NCBI GenBank assembly: GCA_026874595.1 | Contig: CM049321.1 | Coordinates: 9,969,979-10,033,978 of the forward strand | Length of the DNA: 64,000 nucleotides | Reading direction: 5' to 3' | From: Sipunculus nudus | Lineage: Eukaryota; Annelida; Sipuncula; Golfingiida; Sipunculidae | In this document: piece by piece, positions 35,441-47,715 of the stretch | Layout: each line of letters starts with the position of its first letter | Position numbering within the stretch: the first letter of the stretch is position 1 | Made by a program: the position numbers and the translations under genes | Notes under the pieces: generated by a model | Told to the model about the DNA's origin: nothing | What the model saw: the letters and a program-made list of their open reading frames with translations, nothing else | The model's database searches: none

Positions 35441-37053
35441 AGTGATTGAAAAATAACAATAAAAGCACTTGCATTATTCCCAAAAAGTAGCTTTAATTCA
35501 ATCACATATCAATTAATGAAAAATCAATTATACAGGTTATATTTAATAGTTACTTGTTGAGATACCTGTTTCAAGTTTCTCCTAATCAATTTCGAGGACG
35601 GTTTTTTTTTATTTTATATCGACATGGTGTCTTTGCGTAATCAACTTTCAACTATGGGTTCGGTATTACAAAGTACCGACACTTTACCTTAAATTAATTA
35701 CATGTGTATTTACAATCTGAATCAAACTTTAATACTTTGAAGAACCTTATTTTTGTCCTGATCAATAACAGCCCTTTCATTAAACTCTTTAGGTGAAAAA
35801 AAAACAAGTATTATACAAATACATCATTCCTAAAGAGAACAATAATCGCCAACACTATAAGTATTTTTGTTAATTTAGCTCATTGTTTCGTATATAAAGC
35901 ATGAAGTATTATGAAAAAGTACAGGATCTAGCTGAGAAAAAAATATTTGCACTTTTTAATGAGAAGATTAAGGTTTGGCTTTTCGTAAAATAATAAAATA
36001 GGATATACCTGCATTTATTAAATCAGATTTGGAGATGTGCTTAAATATATGTTAACTTTATCCTTCAAAGATATTGAGAGGTTTTAGGGTAAGAGAACAC
36101 GGGTACTTAAGTTAACAGTTTAGTATCTGGTGCTTGAACCTATACCCTGTCTTTATTCCTACAGTGCATGCCACTGATTTACCAGTCCGCGATGTACGGG
36201 TACAACTACTACAGTAGGATCATAGGTTTTTCCTTCTCAACCCCCTATGACCCCCCCCCCCCCCAGTGCACGCGTACATTGTTTTAGGGAATGCATTTTA
36301 TATTTTCGACTAATGTAGGAGGAATAATTACAGAACATCTTCCGTCACTGTCAGGTTCATTAACTCCTGTTTCACAAGATCAATTCCAAAGACGGTGCTA
36401 CGATCATTTATAAAAGTGGTTCTCTCGCATTAATAAATCTAGTAATGCGTACCCGTGGCATCTGGAAGATATTGTGAACTTTGTTATTTGACGTTTAGAG
36501 TACACATAGTTATCTCAAATAACTTTTTTACTTTTTTTTTCTGATCTTACATAATGGATTCTTTTTCCCCCGAGACAGTATATTTACAAATCAGGTAGCC
36601 TGCACATGCTACGAGAATGGTTATACTAACAGTTAACAAAACAATTACTACACAATTTGTTCATTGCCGAGTTAAAATATGAACTCCGTTTTTATAAAGT
36701 GGAAATCACCATATCTAAGAGCGTTTGCCGGATGCATATTAACGAAGACATGACTGAAAAACTGTATGCAACCGTGACGTTATCAAGCAGTTTAGCCTGG
36801 TCTGATGATCCATGAACATCTTTGACTTGTGCTCACAAGCTTATTCGTTATGTGTCCCTGAAACGTAATAGTGATGCAATACGCTGGTTTACGCCATACT
36901 AACATTACTCTAGGCATTGCATGATCCCGTATCTCAGGAAATCTCAGGACTTTTATGGGGTTCATGCACTATTAACTCGTCAATCATGCGTTTTATTCAG
37001 TTTATTGATTTGCGCTTGATGATTTATAAATTGTAAATATCCAACAAGCAGTC

Positions 37054-37055
<2 letters not shown>

Positions 37056-37106
<51 letters not shown>
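37056..37106. repeat. (TA)n microsatellite
   Basis: About 25 TA units, followed by an interrupted TA-rich tail to about 37130, inside module U. The minus-strand ORF 37024-37266 encodes Tyr-Ile repeats from this tract and is not a gene. Confidence 0.95.
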
Positions 37107-37110
<4 letters not shown>

Positions 37111-37692
37111 TATATACATATATAATGTATTATATACAAGTGTTTTTACTTCATGTACAACAGAACTGTTTCGTGAGTACCTATAACTGCATGGTCGAGC
37201 ACTTTCACTATGATGTGTTGATTTTCTATGTGTATAGCTTTGATTATATATAAGTACCACATTCACCCAGAAACGGTCGGAAACGGTGTCAAAGTAATCT
37301 TACTTGTACGTCTAGGGTGCTAGGGTTACCGCAGAAACTTGATCGTTAGAGTTACCTGTGAAGGCAGGCCTGATAAACGTGATGCAACCGTGACGTTAAC
37401 AAGCAGTTTAGTCTGGTCTGAACATTCATAAACATCTTTGACGTGTGCACATGGGCGTGTTGGCTGTGTTGACCTGATACTTATTAGTGATGCAATACGC
37501 TGGTTTACGCCATGCTATCACTACGCCAGGTATTGCATGATGCCGTATATCAGGAAATGTCAGGATATTTCATAGACTTTTCATGAGGGGTTCATGCACT
37601 ATGAATCTCATTAATACTGTATTTGTATATATTTTTTTTATTTGCGCTTGATGATAATGATATATAAATTGTAAATATCTAAAAAAACATTC

Positions 37693-37694
<2 letters not shown>

Positions 37695-37742
<48 letters not shown>
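37695..37742. repeat. (TA)n microsatellite in second module U
   Basis: About 24 TA units followed by ATAATAAT trinucleotides, in the duplicated copy of module U. Confidence 0.95.
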
Positions 37743-37746
<4 letters not shown>

Positions 37747-38032
37747 AAAAAAATAATAATAATAATACCACCTTTAAACAGAAACGCACCGAAACGGCGT
37801 CAATTTGATTTTGCCTCCACGTCTTGGATGCTATGATTTTACCGCAGGTGCTTGATTGGTTAGATTTAACTGTGAGTGTTTGTAGAGTGTTTGTTTACAC
37901 GCAAGAATTATACCATTACGTTTGTCAGTTAATCATTTTATATGTTAATCAATATCGTTTCGGTTATACCGTCGTTAGAATACCTTGTTTCGGTTTTTAG
38001 TTTTAAAATATACATATTAAATGACTATGTTC

Positions 38033-38035
<3 letters not shown>

Positions 38036-38094
<59 letters not shown>
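38036..38094. repeat. (TA)n microsatellite upstream of LINE V end
   Basis: About 29 TA units with one interruption, at the position corresponding to 19375-19409. Confidence 0.95.
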
Positions 38095-38095
<1 letters not shown>

Positions 38096-38109
38096 TAGGG
38101 GAAACGACA

Positions 38110-38515
38110 TTTAAAACAAATTTAACGTTATGCAGAAATTCGTGCCAAGCATGTCTTCAGCCGAGTTTTTGATTACGATTGTAATGTTAATGCTGGGCAT
38201 TCAGTCATTTCACGAACGACGCAAATTCCTCCTCTGCCTGTTAGCTTGCAAATGTTTAAACAAACAGTGGCCCTTATACATGACTGACCAATTGACATAT
38301 ACGCGGGGTGTCCTTACCTTTTGCACTAGGTCACACTAGGTTACCTTTCGACTTTAGTACTCGGTTAACCAATGATCTGGACAGTCTTTTATAGAAATTC
38401 ATTTAAATTCATCATTATGGAATGATCTACAAACAGAAATTAAAGAAGCGTATATACATTACAGAAACGCCTCAATGACTTGATAACAAGAGGACTATTA
38501 GCGCACATGTGAAAA
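38110..38515 (+). pseudogene. LINE ORF2 C-terminal end (family V), unit 6
   Basis: Reads LMLGIQSFHERRKFLLCLLA and CKCLNKQWPLYMTDQLTYTR within 38130-38339. The N-terminal FQNRAVH stretch is degraded by a deletion. The end motif (GGAATGATCTACAAACAG) lies near 38418 and GCGCACATGTGA near 38499. It supports TYTR as the ancestral continuation lost in the 30985 copy. Confidence 0.65.
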
Positions 38516-38895
38516 AGACCAGAGCTGGTTGACTGTACACTGGCTGTACGAAGATGAAACTTTAGTCATTTCTACATCACTTTATTATTTTTTTTTTGTT
38601 TTATGAATGGTGTCCCTTTATAAATAATTGCTTGTAATGAAATTAAATATTTTATATCAAAATCACTTTACTTGGATGGTAGCTTTCCTGCTTGTGTTTG
38701 ACATGTCTCACTATGGCTTCTTATGGAGCTTTCCTCAGCCCTTCTATCAGCCCAGATCACGTGTTACTCTGAATGAGCTCAGAGGGACTGTAAATTTAAA
38801 CAGCTTTGGCAGCCATTTCAACAGAAAGGGGGGATCAAATCAAACATCAATGAAAGGATGTTTTGATCCGCGCCAGACCAAAACAGGCAGTCCGT

Positions 38896-38922
38896 TTTTT
38901 TTTTTTTTTTTTTTTTTTTTTT
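38896..38922. repeat. Poly-T run inside module B
   Basis: 27 Ts inserted between GGCAGTCCG and GTCCTTGAATAACATG. Other copies have a few bases (TACTT or similar) here. Confidence 0.9.
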
Positions 38923-39805
38923 GTCCTTGAATAACATGTGCCGCTACGAAGATACAAATGAAATTAGAGATTTATGGAGCTACTTGATTTTCAAAAACCA
39001 TCATATTTTTTCCTCGCTTTCTGAACAAGGCATCAGTCAACATTAATCAGAGAGTGTCTGTTTAGAGCTTCGGTCGGCGCTTCGTGAGACTGGTTCAATA
39101 TACTGTATATGAACAGCACAATGAATACGAAATTCCATTTTATCTCTACTGTCATGTCGACCTATGAATAACTTATTGTTGATTTTTTTTTTCTTTGTGA
39201 TTGTAAAAAAATGTAACATAACTTAGCACATTAATCAATTCATCCGCTATTTTACCCCATACCTATGGTGTTCTTTTATTTTGTCATGCACCGATCGCCA
39301 TCCATTCGGGTTTCAAGACGGATCTTATAAGGAACCGCGGTTACTCAAAGTTTCTAATAATTTGATCTCTTGGTTCGTAAATCCGTGTACAAGTGTTTTG
39401 TTTATTTTCATTGTTAATTGCTCAAAAGTTTCGATGATCTTAGGCCAAAACGCAGATTATACTGAGTAAAAAGTATCTTGTAATGAACTTGTAATCTGCA
39501 TATAATATTATTGTAAATTTCATAACATTAGAAATTGCCACTTCCATATTTCTTTCAAGATTATAGCAAATTAGCTGTAGACTATGTATATAAAATAAAC
39601 GGTTCCTCATATTATATTTATTCCCTTATGTCTTACATTTTTAGCCGACAAAACGATAATATCTAACCATATCTAATCCAACAATAGATTTGTATGAGTT
39701 AAAGGATTTCCGAAAGTAAGTTATCTAAAATGCAATTTAGGGATAAATATTGCGGAAACTGTTTTCGTTCTGTATTTATTGTTTTCTTATGTTACTGCTG
39801 CTTAA

Positions 39806-40190
39806 TCGGCTTCTGTGGCTTAGAGATAGACCAGAGGACTCAAAACAGGATAGTCCTGAGTTTAAATCTTAGCTGAGGCGGTGAGATTTGAACGGTCGGT
39901 CCCAACCCAGAGTGAGCATCCTGCAGGCCTGATGGGAAAGCTGTGTCCAACAGCGGTGCAACAATCACAAATGCGTTGTTCTTGGGGGGACGGGGGGTCG
40001 CCGTGTTATGATCCAATATTGGGTTTGATTACACATACATGACCCGCAGTTGCGGTAGACACCGGGTCCGGGTGACACCAGGATACAAAAATAATATGAA
40101 AAGAAGCGAGTGCTACAGCCCTGTCACGTGGTCCAAAGCGAAAAGGAATCCAGCAGATGTACATACTTTGGCGGTTACCTCCACCAAACA
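39806..40190 (+). repeat. tRNA-derived SINE, copy 7
   Basis: Head GGCTTCTGTGGCTTAGAGAT with a B-box-like CTGAGTTTAAATCTTAGC. Body with GTTGCGGTAGACACCGGGTC and CCCTGTCACGTGGTCC. Tail GGCGGTTACCTCCACC at about 40171. The minus-strand ORF 40006-40335 is a shadow of it. Confidence 0.75.
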
Positions 40191-41279
40191 AAATTAAAAA
40201 TAAATTACTTCTACTTTGTGATGGTAAAAAAAGTAAGAGGACAGGGATAAAACGTTTATAGATTAAACAAGGACAAATAGAGTCAAAGGCAATAGCTCTG
40301 AAGTACTGTAAGCTCAAATTACAGCAGCATACCATATGTAATGCTTATTTGTTTTATTCTGATTATGTCTGTTCTCCTATACTTCAATACTTCTTATAGA
40401 TGAAAGATGTAGAGGGACTACCAGGGTTGTTATTTTGTACGACGTCATCTTATCTATGATGGATCATTTGCCAATACATAGACCTGCTTTTTAAACTTTT
40501 TACAGTAAGGCAGAAAATGACTTCTAATTAATAATACAACGATCTAACAGAAAATGTTGTAAACAGTGTTTACGTATCCATTTCTGGGGTGTAATGTTTT
40601 TATCATCGCTGCCTTATCGGCAGGTCGGTTTGTCTGTAAGCAGCCTTTCTGCCAAACGTGTGAAGGGATCTTGAGAGAATTTTGAGAAAAAAAACATAGC
40701 ATTTGTAGGTAATACAATACTATTTTCGGTCATATGCTTTCATTTCAGAATTTTTTATTATTGCGTTGTTTAGTCATCCCGAGAAAACCAACATTTTTGG
40801 AAGCCTACTTTTAGGGAGCAGCTGAAACCAGGAATAATAAGTAACATGAAACAACCTTCACGTCCTCGGAACACAATGAACATAGACATTAAAAAAAGAT
40901 ACATCTTATAGGCTATCAATCAACCTAACTAATGCCTTAACAGTTAATGGTATGAGCCGGCCCTATGAATTACAGCGGCTTCGCGTGTCATTTCAAATGA
41001 GGTAGGCCTGAATGACAAATTGACATGTTGATAAAACGTTTGCGTGTTTGGACTCCACTGTTCAAGCTGATCAAAATATAATCTTCTTTTTTGTGATGAG
41101 AGATGTGGTTTAAACAGGTCTGACCATTCCTCTTTCGGCTCCAATGTAAAATAAATTCTTCGAAACAAATGTTCAGAATTCAGGTAGAAAAAAGGTAAAA
41201 AGACAAATTAATAGTGCCTGATCATGAAATTTGGTGAGATTGTTCACGTTTGGCCTCAAAGTGCACGTTCTACTAGGGG

Positions 41280-43650
41280 TCGATATTAATACTAACTTAA
41301 TGTGTTAACTCCTTCAAAATCTGTTCCTGGTAGAGCTATTTGGAAAAACAATCTTTATTTTGTTAAATGAGTGTAACCTTACTGTATATCAGTCAGCCAC
41401 CCTCTGTGAGGATACAAGGCTTTTGATGATTTTATTACTGTATCAATATTTTTGACACATTGTTTTTGTGTTGATTTCTCAGGTTCCCCAGAGCACAAAT
41501 CCACAAATACAATTTTTTCTTCCTTTTTAGGGGCTTTTTTTTTTTTTTTTTGTTTTTCTTTCTTTGTCTCAAATATGGCTTTAACAAAAAAAAATACATT
41601 TGGGCACAATATTGGTTTTAGGTGACAGACTTTTACCTGATCTTTATGTCTCCATTGTGAGCGTCAAGGGGGATTCCAGTGAGCGCTAGCCGATTGCAAA
41701 CATTTTCTTTACGGACATGTTACTCAACTAGCTTGAAAATATTTTTGCAAGATATACGTTTATAAACAATCATTACCTTGTTTAACCAGGTATTACTATA
41801 TTGGCTTTTATTTGAGAAAAATAAATATTTTGGTAATTTATAAAGAAAACTCCAAAAAAATCAAGTAATGATAGCAATTATACTCAAGATTTACGTCCCG
41901 TACTTGGAATTTACCATCAAATAAAAGCATATTTAAACAAGTATTGGTAAAATTTCAAGCATTCGTTTCTATCAGCGAAAACAACCATTACCTAACTAAG
42001 ACGTTGTTAGGCGTGTTAACCAACTCTCACTGCACTAACCACTCCAGTTTGTAGAGATTTTTAAAACCGTGCTGAATATATGTTTGTTAGAATCTTAAAT
42101 TCAGGCTAACCTTCATGTGCCTACCTGTCAAAAACTGTGGTACTTGGAAATTTTTTGCTCGATTTTGTTAAACCTCTGAATAATGACCGTAATCGATACA
42201 CCGGATGAGCTCTGTTTCAATTTTAATTTCAAAGTCAGACAAAAAAATCATAAAAAAGATCATTTGAATGTAAACTCTGAATATTTACATAAATGGAAAA
42301 GTACTCACTACAAGAAAAATTAATCATGGGTGGCTCATGAACATAAAAAAAATCTTAGATGATTAAGCAAAACCAAATTCAAGGCAATGCATGGATTAAT
42401 TATTGAAAATATTATTCTTTATAACCTTTAAATGGAAAGATTATTGTGAAATTGATGCAAATATTGTTCAAATATATGATTGGTATTAGACATAGACAGG
42501 TACATGACATTAATTATTTTTTATTAATAACCCTTAAATGAATGTTAGTGATGCAGCGATTAAGACTGAGATAAGCCTGGTTGTCAAATTGTTTACAATC
42601 ACTTAGCTCATATGATTTAGGTAATTTTAACTAAATGTTTGGTTTCCCACATGATTTACTAGGACTTGTTTTAAATTAAAGGCTTTATTCTGACTCTGTC
42701 TAAACCATGTTTCTCCCTTAAAGAAACATTTTCTTTGAACTAGTGTTTGCGTAATTTTCTGCGACTGAACGAAACTAATTATCAGTATTTCTTAATACAG
42801 ATATTGACAGAGATGATATAAACCTTCCCACAAATACAATAGGTATTGGATTTTATGAGGGAGTAACAGTTCATTTATTTTACAGTTATACCTTTAAAAG
42901 TGTACCAATTAAAGGAAGTATATGCATCAACCAATATAAGAAAGAAATGTTCAAAAATAGCGTCTGTAGTACTGTAAATATTTCCAAGCGGAATATGTTT
43001 TGTTTATTTTTCTGTTTTATATATCCTGTACTAATGTAAACACATTCACTGCAAGACTAAGCTTTAGAATAAAAGTGTGTAAATGACAAATGACGTCGTG
43101 ATAAATCCTGGACAACAAGCAGTAATCGTAAAATGTTAGACAAATGTAAATTTTGATGATCCTATAATACTTTCCCACAGCATTTCCGTCGAAACACATG
43201 TTCAAATATATACAAAACAGCAGTATGTGTCGAACATCTTTTTTTTAGACTCAAAAACTATAGTGCAGGTGTTATACAGCAGTATAATGTTTTTATAATA
43301 TCAATATGGAATATTACCTCGGCTGTCGTTGCGTCATTACCTCATTTGTACGATTTATTTACATTTTGAAACAATGCTAAGGCCTTACACTAATTATATC
43401 AATGAAATATGGTGATCATAAATCAATACCAGCGAATATGATCATATCAGTATTTCTTGCAAAACTTCAAGCTGCTTTAAAGCCGAGTTAATACAGAAGT
43501 AAAAAACCAATAAAAAACTGAAAATTGTATTTTGTTATATTCTATGCAAACTCCGGAGGGGGTTTGCAGAGAGTAACATTTGCAGAAAAAATGTTTAAAA
43601 CAATATTTTCTAAGGTTTTATATGAATGTGTCTTATATGTGTTGTGGCCT
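41280..43650. other. 2.4-kb segment unrelated to the array, inserted in module H
   Basis: Sequence with no counterpart in other units lies between the left (GTGCACGTTCTACTAGG) and right (ATCAGCGATTACATCACATC) halves of module H. I see no clear terminal inverted repeats or target duplications. It is AT-rich with short open frames only. One minus-strand stretch (about 41390-41560) reads KIVFVDLCSGEPEKSTQKQC and ends at a GTAAGG donor-like site, which could be an exon but is next to a poly-Lys low-complexity run. Otherwise I see nothing recognisable. Confidence 0.45.
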
Positions 43651-43946
43651 AAAATCAGCGATTACATCACATCTAGTACTCGCAGATACGGTGTTCATAA
43701 CACATCCAGTACTCGCAAATACAGTGCACCTTTCTGACGCCAGTGACGTCTGTCATGGGGTCCGATATCGAGAATGAAATTTTGCAGATGTTTTCTTTTT
43801 GTTAACCATTTATTAAAAAAAAGTATTTTAAAAAACTCCACCATAAAGTAATACCATTCTCATCACTGGTCATCTCTCACCTCCCAACAAATGTGTAGTC
43901 CGTGTCACCTCTGTTTTTTTTTTATTTTTACAAATTCTTTATTTTA

Positions 43947-44340
43947 AAGGGACCCTATCACCTATCTGATCTATATAAACTAAAGGCCATCCCATGAATC
44001 TTAAACAAAATAGGCCGGAAAACGTGGATATCACCACACACAGGCTGCTTGTTTTCTTTTCATTAACCTGTTTATAATACGTGCAGGCCCGCCAAAGTAA
44101 ACATATACATACCTCCGCATATATGCAACCTACCACCATAGGGAACATGTTTTCCCGTTTGTCAATAAAGGTGTGTTTCCAAACACATTGTTGATAAACA
44201 ATTTCATACATCATTCACTGAGGCGTTATACTTTTAATCACCTGAATATCCAATAGATCGTTAATATATACATAGAGTGCGCCAGATATCAAATAAATCC
44301 TTTTGCACTTTGGACATGGACACTTTTCAGGGTTGCTAAT
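43947..44340 (+). mobile_element. 394-bp repeat inserted in module I
   Basis: Cleanly interrupts module I: TTCTTTATTTTAAA before and AAATGCATACATCCGC after rejoin exactly as in units 2, 4 and 6. The inserted sequence is related to 60405-60850, sharing GAAAACG..GATATCACC.CACAC, GTTTATAATACGTG and CCTCCGCAT.TATGCAACCT. The internal open frame 43939-44214 (minus) is not retained at 60405. No terminal inverted repeat is evident. Confidence 0.6.
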
Positions 44341-46299
44341 GAAAATGCATACATCCGCATGTTCTAACGATTCCCCATATCGAATTTTATTTCCATATGT
44401 CTTATTTTTACGAGTATAATGATTTCAGGTAGTTAGAAAACTATAATTTGCAAAAACAAACGGTGTGGCTGGTTTCCTTCTTTATTTATTGTAACGTTTA
44501 GTTACAGGTTAATTGCATTTATCAGAAAGTAAAATTAAGAAGAACAGCGCCAAAGAGAAAAAAAATTAAAAAAAAAACCTTAATACAGCCAATGGCAATT
44601 GCTCTGATGTAAGTTTTCTTAGCTTAAGTAACAGCAGCTTTTCTTTTGCTTCCCCTTTTTATTTTTAAGACTAATTATTTCTGTAATCTGATCCTTTGTA
44701 AACTTCCTTGGGATGGAAGATGTCCAAGGACTTCCCAGCTAGGGTGTCATTTTAAACGATATCACGCATGAAGTTAATAAAAAATATATACAAGTTAATT
44801 AATTGATTGGCAATCATTAAATAACCGTTCATAAACATGCACTTTTTATCTCTATTCCTTATTTGTGAGAAAGGACTATGGTCTGCACATCAAAGTGTAA
44901 TGAGGATAAAAGAGTACGACGTCTAGCCGGGAAATCGTCAATTGTGCTCTTAAGGGACGAAGTATCGAGACTTAGATAAAATGAAAACTGGTATTTAAAT
45001 TGAGTTAAAAAATAACAATAAAAGCAATTCTTTATTTCTTAAGGGTAGCTTTGATTCTATCAATTTTTTATTCAGGAAATATTGAATGATAGAGGTTAAA
45101 TTAAATAATTACTTGTTAGGATACTTGTTTCCTGATTCTCTAAATCATTTCTGGGACGGTGTTCCCGTATGTTATATTAACATGGGGTCCTCGCGTATAT
45201 TACTGTCAACTATGTTATTGGTGTTACAAAGTACCGGCACTTCTTCTTAATATAATTAAATTTATGAATTTCCTCGATCAAAATTTAAAAATCTTGAATA
45301 ACCTTCACTTTGATCTGAAATTTTATTTTTGATTGAAGGGACGGTGTTTTGATTACTGATGTACAGCTCTTATGTAAATTTCTGTGAGCTCAAATAACAG
45401 CAGTTTATCATTAGTTCGCTTGTTTATTTTTTTTCTGATCAGTTATGTTAATATCAAAATCCTTTTGAAAAGTCACCTTTGGTGAAAACCACCAAGGGAC
45501 AATCCAGGTGCATTATTCCGAAATATATCATACATCGGCTTAGTCATAAATATTTCTTTTTAGTTAGGTCAGTGGTCCGTACATAAAGTGCAAGGATTGC
45601 GAGAAAGTGCGCATGTGGTATATATGAACTTTAGCGGCAGGTGCATGGCGTGTAAAATATGTGTCCTCACTGCAAGAGTGACCAAGTATGAGTACTGATC
45701 TGGATAAATAATGCATCGTCTCCTAACTTATATATCATTCCCTGTACAAAATTGTCTGTTCATACAAGCCAAGATAACCTGACTATACGTTTTCAAAGTA
45801 TACAATACTTGTGACTTTATTATACTGCCCTATTTTCGAAACCTCTAATGAATTTATCATCAAAACGTGTCGAGATAACCGGCACATACAACAACAAACA
45901 GACTTCATTGGCAGTGGAAAGTGTAATGGGAAATAGCAAGTAACAAAATTAATTTCAAACAGCAAAGCCATGTGTATCGACCATCCATGATGATGGGCTC
46001 TGTAATCCGATCAGATCCGTACTTGAATCATCGAATCAGAGGGTATTAATTATAACAAATAAACTTCCGCCACTGTAAGGTTCATTAATTCCTGTTTCAC
46101 TAGATCAATTCAAAAGACGGTGCTCCAATCTTGTTTATATGGTTATCTGGCATAAACGAATCAAATAAATCTAAAAATAAGATCTAGCAAGTGGCATTTG
46201 AAGGCATCTGTGTGCTTTTCTATTTGTGTTACAATGTTCCCGGGAAGTATGAAGTTCGGAGTAAAAACCCTTAACTTTAATATCTTGTTATAACTTTTT

Positions 46300-47450
46300 C
46301 TTTCAAAACTTTCCTTCTAAAGTACTAAACAAGGACAGATTTAGTAAATTAACTCAATTCCCTTAAAATAGAATTGTGATTTAATACTGCTACATTCATA
46401 CACAAAATATCTTCAGCGAGTTACTGATCTAGAATATCTCAGAGTAACACGCGGTGGAGAATAGGCGATGGGCTTTTAAGTTTGAAGTAGAATTACGACA
46501 TTAGCGATAAGAACCGTTCCCCTGGCTGTAAACCAAATAGACGTGTCGGGGGACCAATTGTTTCGATCAAATAATAAAATACTCGTTGAACTAGTGCAAA
46601 GTCTGATGAACACTTCCTTTACCTGTTTCGATCCTTCATTTTCGCGCTCCATGCAAGTGCCAACTTATAAAAGGAAGGTAATTAAATCTTCGACTTTTGT
46701 GATAGGCGTCTGAACAGTCGTGTGGTAAAACGTCCGGCCCTTTTCACTGGCAATCCGGGTTTGCCATGAGTTTCTATGAGTTTGGGTTGTGGTAGCTCGC
46801 CCATGGTCGGTGATTTTCTCGGCTCTCAGGTTTTCTCCACCTCTACATGATACCGAATGCCGCCACCCGGGCCATGAGGAGTGGTTCGTATAATTCACTG
46901 TATCTAGTTGTACAATCCATATAAAATAACCTTTTTTTATGTAAGAGTTATTTGAAGTAAAGCAAATAACAATATGCGTAGGATCTCCTTATCGGTGTCA
47001 CATAAAGATGATTGTCACACGATGTTACATATGATGTTGTCATGTGATGTTGTAATGATGTTATAAAATGTCCAGGATGTTTGCAGTTCGGTGTTAACAA
47101 TGTATATTTTAATATCTTGAATAACTGTTTTCACTTTCTTCTTATTTTTATTACTGGATTTCCTTTGACAGTGAATCTCAAAGCACAATACGGGCAATAT
47201 CATAATGAAAGTTAATAATTCACAGAGTAAATTAACTCCATCCCATTAGAAAATAATCTGGATCATCGTAAAATGTATCGTTTAATAAATTATTTAACCG
47301 TGCGAGATTTATTCACCCCGACTAATGGTATTCTACAGTATAAGCGCCTATTGAGGGCTTACCTAAATGAAACAATGCGGTTGATGAACTCTGGCACATA
47401 TTCCATAAGCTTGCATCGTTTAATAAATATCACACACAGATCTACATATT
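46300..47450. other. Array edge and unassigned DNA
   Basis: After module S the sequence is mostly unique. 46700-46880 is GC-richer (with GCCGCCACCCGGGCCATGAG) and gives a 77-codon minus-strand frame without a recognised motif. 47140-47300 again resembles module S'. I see no gene. Confidence 0.4.
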
Positions 47451-47458
47451 CCTAAGTA

Positions 47459-47562
47459 TATATATATATATATATATACATATATATATGTATATATATA
47501 TATATATATATATCTGCGATTCCACCGCCATGAACAGGAACACGCACTGACACACATACAAA

Positions 47563-47598
<36 letters not shown>

Positions 47599-47676
47599 CA
47601 GTAACAGTTAAAGCTTGTTCCAAACAAGTGTCAGTTAACTCCGAGTAATAACACCCTGATCCGTGTTTAACGTTAA

Positions 47677-47712
<36 letters not shown>
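47459..47712. repeat. Cluster of three (TA)n microsatellites
   Basis: TA runs at about 47459-47512 (with CA/TG interruptions), 47566-47595 and 47676-47712. The first two flank the short unit GCGATTCCACCGCCATGAAC. A related GGGATTACACCGCCACGTAC lies just after the third, so the microsatellite and its flank appear to have been duplicated together. Confidence 0.9.
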
Positions 47713-47714
<2 letters not shown>

Positions 47715-47715
47715 G

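Larger units (their letters stand above)
33287..39805 (+). repeat. Array unit 6 (about 6.5 kb, longest)
   Basis: SINE (33287), E (33890-34215), H (34225), I (34455), J (34625), K and L (34865-35110), a second K-L pair (35190-35440), M (35570), O (36025), P (36165), Q with C tract (36240), S (36310), S' (36600), T (36965), U (37020-37310), a second S'-T-U series (37355-37800), the LINE V end (38110-38515), B (38660-39110) and C/C' (39250-39640). W, LINE2 and A are deleted between the LINE V end and B. Confidence 0.75.
39806..47300 (+). repeat. Array unit 7 (last, strongly decayed and interrupted)
   Basis: SINE (39806), E (40380-40640), F (40740), G (40990), start of H (41220), a 2.4-kb unrelated segment (41280-43650), the rest of H (43660-43800), I interrupted by a 394-bp repeat (43947-44340), J (44400), K-L (44680-44950), M (45040-45200), N (45340), Q' (45640), R (45960), S (46070) and fragments of S' (46240, 47150). 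Divergence rises towards the right, and the array fades by about 47300. Confidence 0.7.

Noticed and set aside
37024-37266. Open frame encoding Tyr-Ile repeats (also at 47420-47623, 50910-51125, 52088-52291, 54287-54623)
   Set aside because: They are translations of (TA)n microsatellites, open on either strand, without flanking coding signal.
41379-41609. Lysine-rich minus-strand ORF
   Set aside because: Its N-terminal half is a translated poly-A/T run. Only the C-terminal part is mentioned, as a weak exon candidate.
1570-47300. CRISPR array or bacterial repeat region
   Set aside because: Repeats are kilobases long and diverged, spacing is irregular, no cas-like genes occur, and the DNA has LINE and SINE features.
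1570-47300. Long terminal repeats of an endogenous retrovirus or LTR retrotransposon
   Set aside because: No primer binding site, polypurine tract, gag, protease or integrase signal was seen, and the repeated units lack TG..CA ends with short target duplications.
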